Source of the DNA: Lentisphaerota bacterium
GTDB taxonomy: Bacteria; Verrucomicrobiota; Lentisphaeria; Victivallales; UBA1829
Reading direction: 5' to 3'
Length of the DNA: 54,709 bases
Assembly: GCA_015061565.1 (NCBI GenBank)
Contig: SUWI01000006.1
Coordinates: 1-54,709 of the forward strand
The notes beneath the pieces are model-generated. The model searched no databases, was not told the origin of the DNA, and saw only the letters and a list, made by a program, of their open reading frames with translations. The position numbers and the translations under genes are program-made. Shown in pieces: positions 51,391 through 54,709 of the stretch (its first letter is position 1; each line of letters starts with the position of its first letter).

Positions 51391-52548
51391 TCAGCGGTAA
51401 ATCAGGAATTCCTGAACGCTTTTCTTGTATTCGGCGCTTTCGCGGCGGCCGCGTTCGATGAACTGCGCCGTGGTAAGTTTGCCGGTGCGCCAGTCGGCGC
51501 TGCCCAGCACACAGTCGAACAGGATGTCCTCACAGCGGCCGTTGGCGAACGGGATCTCGAATCCGGGACAGTGTTCGCGGAAGGTCTCCAGCATCCACAT
51601 GCCGGTCTCGAAGGGTTTGAATTTCCGGCGGTCCGTAATGAACAGCTGGACGCCGCGGCAGCATTCCCCGATATACTTTTTCATGGCGTTGTATTCGGCG
51701 GTGAATGCACAGGGTTGGAACCAGACGCCGGGCAGATCCATGGCGTTGAGCTTGTCCGCGATCTTGTAGCCGTCCGCGAACGGGGCGCCGTACATCTCAT
51801 AGGGTCTCGTGGTGCCGCGCGCCTCGGAAATGCTGGTCTGGCCGAAAGCCGCGCAGCCGGCATAGATCAGCGCACTCGGCGTATTCGGCAGATTCGGCGA
51901 AGGATTGACCCAGAACAGACCGCAGTCGTCGAACATCATATCCCGCCGCCAGTTCAAGCACGGGATCACGGTCAGACGGCAGCGGTTTTTAAAATAACGC
52001 TTATTGACCATGCGGGCATATTCTCCGACGGTCAGACCGAAACGCAGCGTGACGCCGTAGCCCCAGTGCTTATCGAATTGCGCTTCCGAAACCAGGCCTT
52101 CGTAACTTTCCCCGCCCAGCGGATTGATCCGGTCGAGCACGATCAGTTCCCGGTCGAACGCAATGCAGTCCTCCATCAGGAATGCCAGGGTGCGCAGATA
52201 GGAAAAAGGCCGGCTGCCGACATCCTGGATATCGTAAACGATCACATCGATGTCTTCCAGCCGCTCGGCGGTCAGGTGGGAAAGCTTGCCGTAAAGGGCA
52301 AACACCTTTTTTCCGGTCCTGGGATCGATCCCGTCTTTGAAGGACACGCCATTCTGCAGGTCGCCGCGGATGCCGTGTTCGGGTCCGAAAAACGCGGTGA
52401 TATTGCAGATTTCCGGCAGCACGTCGACGGCTGCGTGTGCCTGACGGTCGACGGCGGAGGGATTGGTGACCAGACCCGCGCGTCGGCTGCCGACGGCCTC
52501 ACGGATCGCCTGCTGATTGTCCAGACCGTTCAAAACTTCATTGCTCAT
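51391..52548 (-). CDS. DUF1343 (NamZ/GH171-like) protein
   Basis: The 385-residue protein matches DUF1343: 'RAGLVTNPSAVD' (23-34), 'FFGPEHGIRGD' (53-63) with the conserved Glu-His, 'VIVYDIQDVGSRPFSYLRTL', 'VLDRINPLGG', 'NPSPNLPNTPSALIYAGC' and 'SEARGTTRPYEMYGAP'. NamZ proteins of this family (GH171) are exo-beta-N-acetylmuramidases for peptidoglycan recycling. It lacks a signal peptide, unlike many relatives, so it may process imported muropeptides in the cytoplasm. GGAG precedes the ATG. It overlaps the DUF5107-TPR gene by 11 bp. Confidence 0.85.
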   Translation of the reverse strand: MSNEVLNGLDNQQAIREAVGSRRAGLVTNPSAVDRQAHAAVDVLPEICNITAFFGPEHGIRGDLQNGVSFKDGIDPRTGKKVFALYGKLSHLTAERLEDIDVIVYDIQDVGSRPFSYLRTLAFLMEDCIAFDRELIVLDRINPLGGESYEGLVSEAQFDKHWGYGVTLRFGLTVGEYARMVNKRYFKNRCRLTVIPCLNWRRDMMFDDCGLFWVNPSPNLPNTPSALIYAGCAAFGQTSISEARGTTRPYEMYGAPFADGYKIADKLNAMDLPGVWFQPCAFTAEYNAMKKYIGECCRGVQLFITDRRKFKPFETGMWMLETFREHCPGFEIPFANGRCEDILFDCVLGSADWRTGKLTTAQFIERGRRESAEYKKSVQEFLIYR

Positions 52549-54709
52549 ATTTGCGCTCCTTGATCAAGTCATGATAATGGTTGTTTTCTTCGAGCAGGGG
52601 GCTGGGGAAGGGCACGCCGCATTCCCAGCGGATGACTGCCAGCGTGGAGAATTCGATATCCAGTTCGGCACATTCCCTGAGCCATTTTTCGCGGCGGGAT
52701 TCCGCTTCATCCCGGCGGCCCGCGGCGGTCAGCGCCGAGAGGATCAGGTATTTGGTCTTCATGTCGAATTTGCCCGTGCGGCGGCCCACTCCGAGGTCGT
52801 GCGGATAACTCATGGCGGCTTCGTAATACGCCAGCGCTTTGACCGGATCGCCTGCGGCCATCGCCCTGCCGCCCAGTTCGTGGTTGGCGGCAATGAACAG
52901 CGCTCCGGTCATGCGCTTGCCTTCGCACAGCACAAAACGGCGTCCTTTGAGCAGTTTCAGCGCCGCTTCCGGGTCGCCTTCGGAAAACTTCAGCTCGGCC
53001 ATCCGCAGCAGCACGTAGCTGTTCGCTTTCAATTTTTCCGGCAGGGCGGCGAAAAGTTTCCTGCGCGTCTCCGTTGCTTTGAGCTGTTCCAGCAGCTGGT
53101 CGTATTCGCTGACATATTTGTAATTGACCTCGTCCGGACGGAATCCCGCGGCATAGAATTCCGCGGCCTTGGCGGGATCATCCGCCACGTTCCACCAATA
53201 GATGCCGAGATTGCGGCATAACTCGGGGTCGCGCAACCCCAGCTGCCAGGCCCGTTCCCAGGCCGCCGCCGCACTGGTCCAGTCTTCGCGCACTGCCCGC
53301 AGCAGACCGCAGTAGTAATGGCAGCGTGCCGCTTCCGGATGTGCCGCGCTGATCGATTCCAGCCGGCCCGCCAGTTCCGGCGGAGGGAAGCTCCCGGCCG
53401 GAGAATGCCGTTCGGCGAGTTCGATATTGCCGCTCAGATAGGCCGCGATCGGATCGCGGTCCTGATATTGCGCGGCGAGCTGCCGGGCGGTTTCCTCCAT
53501 GCCGTGCACGGAGAGCCGTTCCGCCGCGATCAGAAGATGGCGGACATCGAACGTTTCCGGGAAATCATAGTGTCCCTGCAGCAGTTCCGGCAGCGGATTT
53601 TCCGGCGCGGCGGCTTTGATCTTCCGGAAAATCTCTTCGGTTTGCCGGCCGCGCGTGAACGCATACAACGCCGCGGTCTCCAGCAGTTCGATATTGTTCT
53701 CAGTTTCCGGATTTTTCAGCAGTTTTTCCAGTGCCTCGCCGCGGCGCTGCCGGAAGAACAGTTCGGCCAGCCGGGCTGCGGCCGCGGGACGCCAGTCGGC
53801 GCTGCAGCAGGCCCGTTCCAGCTGGAATTCCGCTTCTTTTTCCTCGCCGAGCAGCAGACAGCAGACACCGAGATAATAGGAGTATTCCGGGCTGCGGCGG
53901 TTTTTCCACAATGCTTTTTCGAACAGTTTCCGGGCTTCCGAGGGATGGCCGAGCAGTAGTTCGCGGGCACCGAGCGCGGCCAAGGCGGGGGAATAGCTGG
54001 CGTCGATCTTCAGTGCCGTTTGGTAATGGGCTACCGCGGCCGATCCGCGTCCGTCCTCTTCCAGATAGAGCCCCTGCAGATATTCGGCTTCGGCGGTGTT
54101 CAAATCGATTTTTTCCGTTTGTCCTTTCAGTTCCGTTTTGCGGACTGTTTCCGGATCGGATCCTAGCAGCGTCCAGCCGTCCGGATCGGTGATCCGCCAG
54201 TCGGCGCAGTCGCCTTCGGCTTCGATCTGCCTGCCGGGCTGCGGGGTGAATTCCACGGTTTTTCCCGCACTGCGGAAAACCGCCGGCGCATGGCTGCCGT
54301 GACACTGGATCAGCAGCTGTCCTTTGCCGTTCCCGGAAACGGTGAAATCGGCATTGGAAGCCAGATGGGTTTTCTGCATGCCGGCGACCGGCAGCCAGGC
54401 TTCTTCCCAGGTGCGGGTCTCGCCCGGATCCAGACGCAGGAAATCGGTCTGGACCGGCAGCGGTCCAGCCTGGACTTCGATATTCCCCGCGCCGTCCAGC
54501 GTAAGGTTTTCATTGGTGACCTTGCCGTCGTCGCCGGTCCCGAGCGTCCAGATCTTGCGGCCCGGCAGTTCGCCCGGACTGGCATGGTGCAGCAGTCCGA
54601 ACCCTTTTTCGCGGTGATAGACGCCGAACGTGCTGCGGCGCAGATTCCGGAAGAACAGCGGCAGCTGGAAATAGACATCGCGGTAATGGGAAATATCCGT
54701 ATTGTTCAC
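52538..54709 (-). CDS. DUF5107-type TPR protein (5' end cut by window)
   Basis: At least 723 residues are visible and the gene runs off the right edge; the GTG at the edge is probably internal. The N-terminal part (about 1-190) is a beta-rich, galactose-mutarotase-like region ('YFQLPLFFRNLRRSTFGVYH', 'GFGLLHHASPGELPGRKIW'), consistent with the DUF5107 domain. The rest is a series of tetratricopeptide-like repeats rich in Ala, Leu and Glu ('AVAHYQTALKIDASYSPALA', 'ARKLFEKALWKNRRSPEYSY'). DUF5107-TPR proteins are found with sugar-degrading genes and may bind sugars or enzymes. It is upstream of, and overlaps, the DUF1343 gene. Confidence 0.75.
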   Translation of the reverse strand: MNNTDISHYRDVYFQLPLFFRNLRRSTFGVYHREKGFGLLHHASPGELPGRKIWTLGTGDDGKVTNENLTLDGAGNIEVQAGPLPVQTDFLRLDPGETRTWEEAWLPVAGMQKTHLASNADFTVSGNGKGQLLIQCHGSHAPAVFRSAGKTVEFTPQPGRQIEAEGDCADWRITDPDGWTLLGSDPETVRKTELKGQTEKIDLNTAEAEYLQGLYLEEDGRGSAAVAHYQTALKIDASYSPALAALGARELLLGHPSEARKLFEKALWKNRRSPEYSYYLGVCCLLLGEEKEAEFQLERACCSADWRPAAAARLAELFFRQRRGEALEKLLKNPETENNIELLETAALYAFTRGRQTEEIFRKIKAAAPENPLPELLQGHYDFPETFDVRHLLIAAERLSVHGMEETARQLAAQYQDRDPIAAYLSGNIELAERHSPAGSFPPPELAGRLESISAAHPEAARCHYYCGLLRAVREDWTSAAAAWERAWQLGLRDPELCRNLGIYWWNVADDPAKAAEFYAAGFRPDEVNYKYVSEYDQLLEQLKATETRRKLFAALPEKLKANSYVLLRMAELKFSEGDPEAALKLLKGRRFVLCEGKRMTGALFIAANHELGGRAMAAGDPVKALAYYEAAMSYPHDLGVGRRTGKFDMKTKYLILSALTAAGRRDEAESRREKWLRECAELDIEFSTLAVIRWECGVPFPSPLLEENNHYHDLIKERKYEQ

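Noticed and set aside
1-54709. Mobile elements, CRISPR arrays, tRNA or rRNA genes
   Set aside because: I saw no transposase or integrase motifs, no regularly spaced direct repeats of CRISPR type and no cloverleaf-like intergenic sequence. The AT-rich 19-24 kb stretch lacks recognisable element ends.

Overview
The window is ordinary bacterial chromosome, GC-rich in most coding regions. It most resembles the Lentisphaerota (Victivallis-like) or the wider Planctomycetota-Verrucomicrobiota-Chlamydiota group. This assignment is an inference. It rests on the '[22 protein letters not shown]'-type pseudopilin with a C-terminal 'FSDGHVEPI' block, the many predicted glycosidases of unassigned barrel families, a DUF1343 protein, a DUF5107/TPR protein and a SpoIIE-type phosphatase. 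I saw no rRNA, tRNA, IS element or CRISPR array.

Layout. (1) 0.3-7.9 kb: an EamA exporter faces a six-gene minus-strand catabolic operon (enolase-superfamily enzyme, M20D amidohydrolase, two-subunit class I fumarase-type hydratase, AtuA protein, DUF4387 protein). A divergent LysR regulator sits across a compact promoter/operator region. (2) 8.0-10.7 kb: ketoacyl-ACP synthase II, a TetR regulator and an acyl-ACP thioesterase. (3) 10.8-13.5 kb: a membrane Ser/Thr kinase, apparently leaderless, a 9-bp tandem repeat and a secreted SGNH hydrolase. (4) 13.6-18.8 kb, minus strand: a Cache-HAMP-SpoIIE phosphatase translationally coupled to a GH123-like glycosidase, then dihydrolipoyl dehydrogenase. 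(5) 18.9-24.4 kb: an accessory stretch with AT-rich spacers. It holds a possible UDG-fold protein, a metallo-beta-lactamase-fold protein that lost metal ligands, two tiny membrane proteins, a membrane-anchored SprT-like protease, a helical-repeat protein and an orphan 155-aa protein. (6) 24.4-39.6 kb: a seven-gene minus-strand polysaccharide-degradation cluster with a divergent AraC regulator. (7) 40.7-48.9 kb: FNT channel, conserved-TM-helix protein, K+/H+ antiporter, DtxR-type regulator, secreted protein, RsmB-like methyltransferase and flippase-like protein. (8) 49.1-51.4 kb: YmdB-like phosphoesterase, nadC and ruvA in one operon. It runs head-on into a DUF1343 (NamZ/GH171-like) gene and a DUF5107-TPR gene cut by the window edge.

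Housekeeping-type promoters here follow TTGnnn-N16/17-TATATT. The most notable observation is a different signature, GTTTACY-N14-GTTAYTHT. It occurs upstream of four transcription units in region 5, and I found it between genes nowhere else in the window. In one divergent spacer the two GTTTACT elements form the arms of a perfect inverted repeat. This suggests that the unrelated-looking genes at 20.6-24.4 kb form one co-regulated, possibly undescribed, envelope-associated system.
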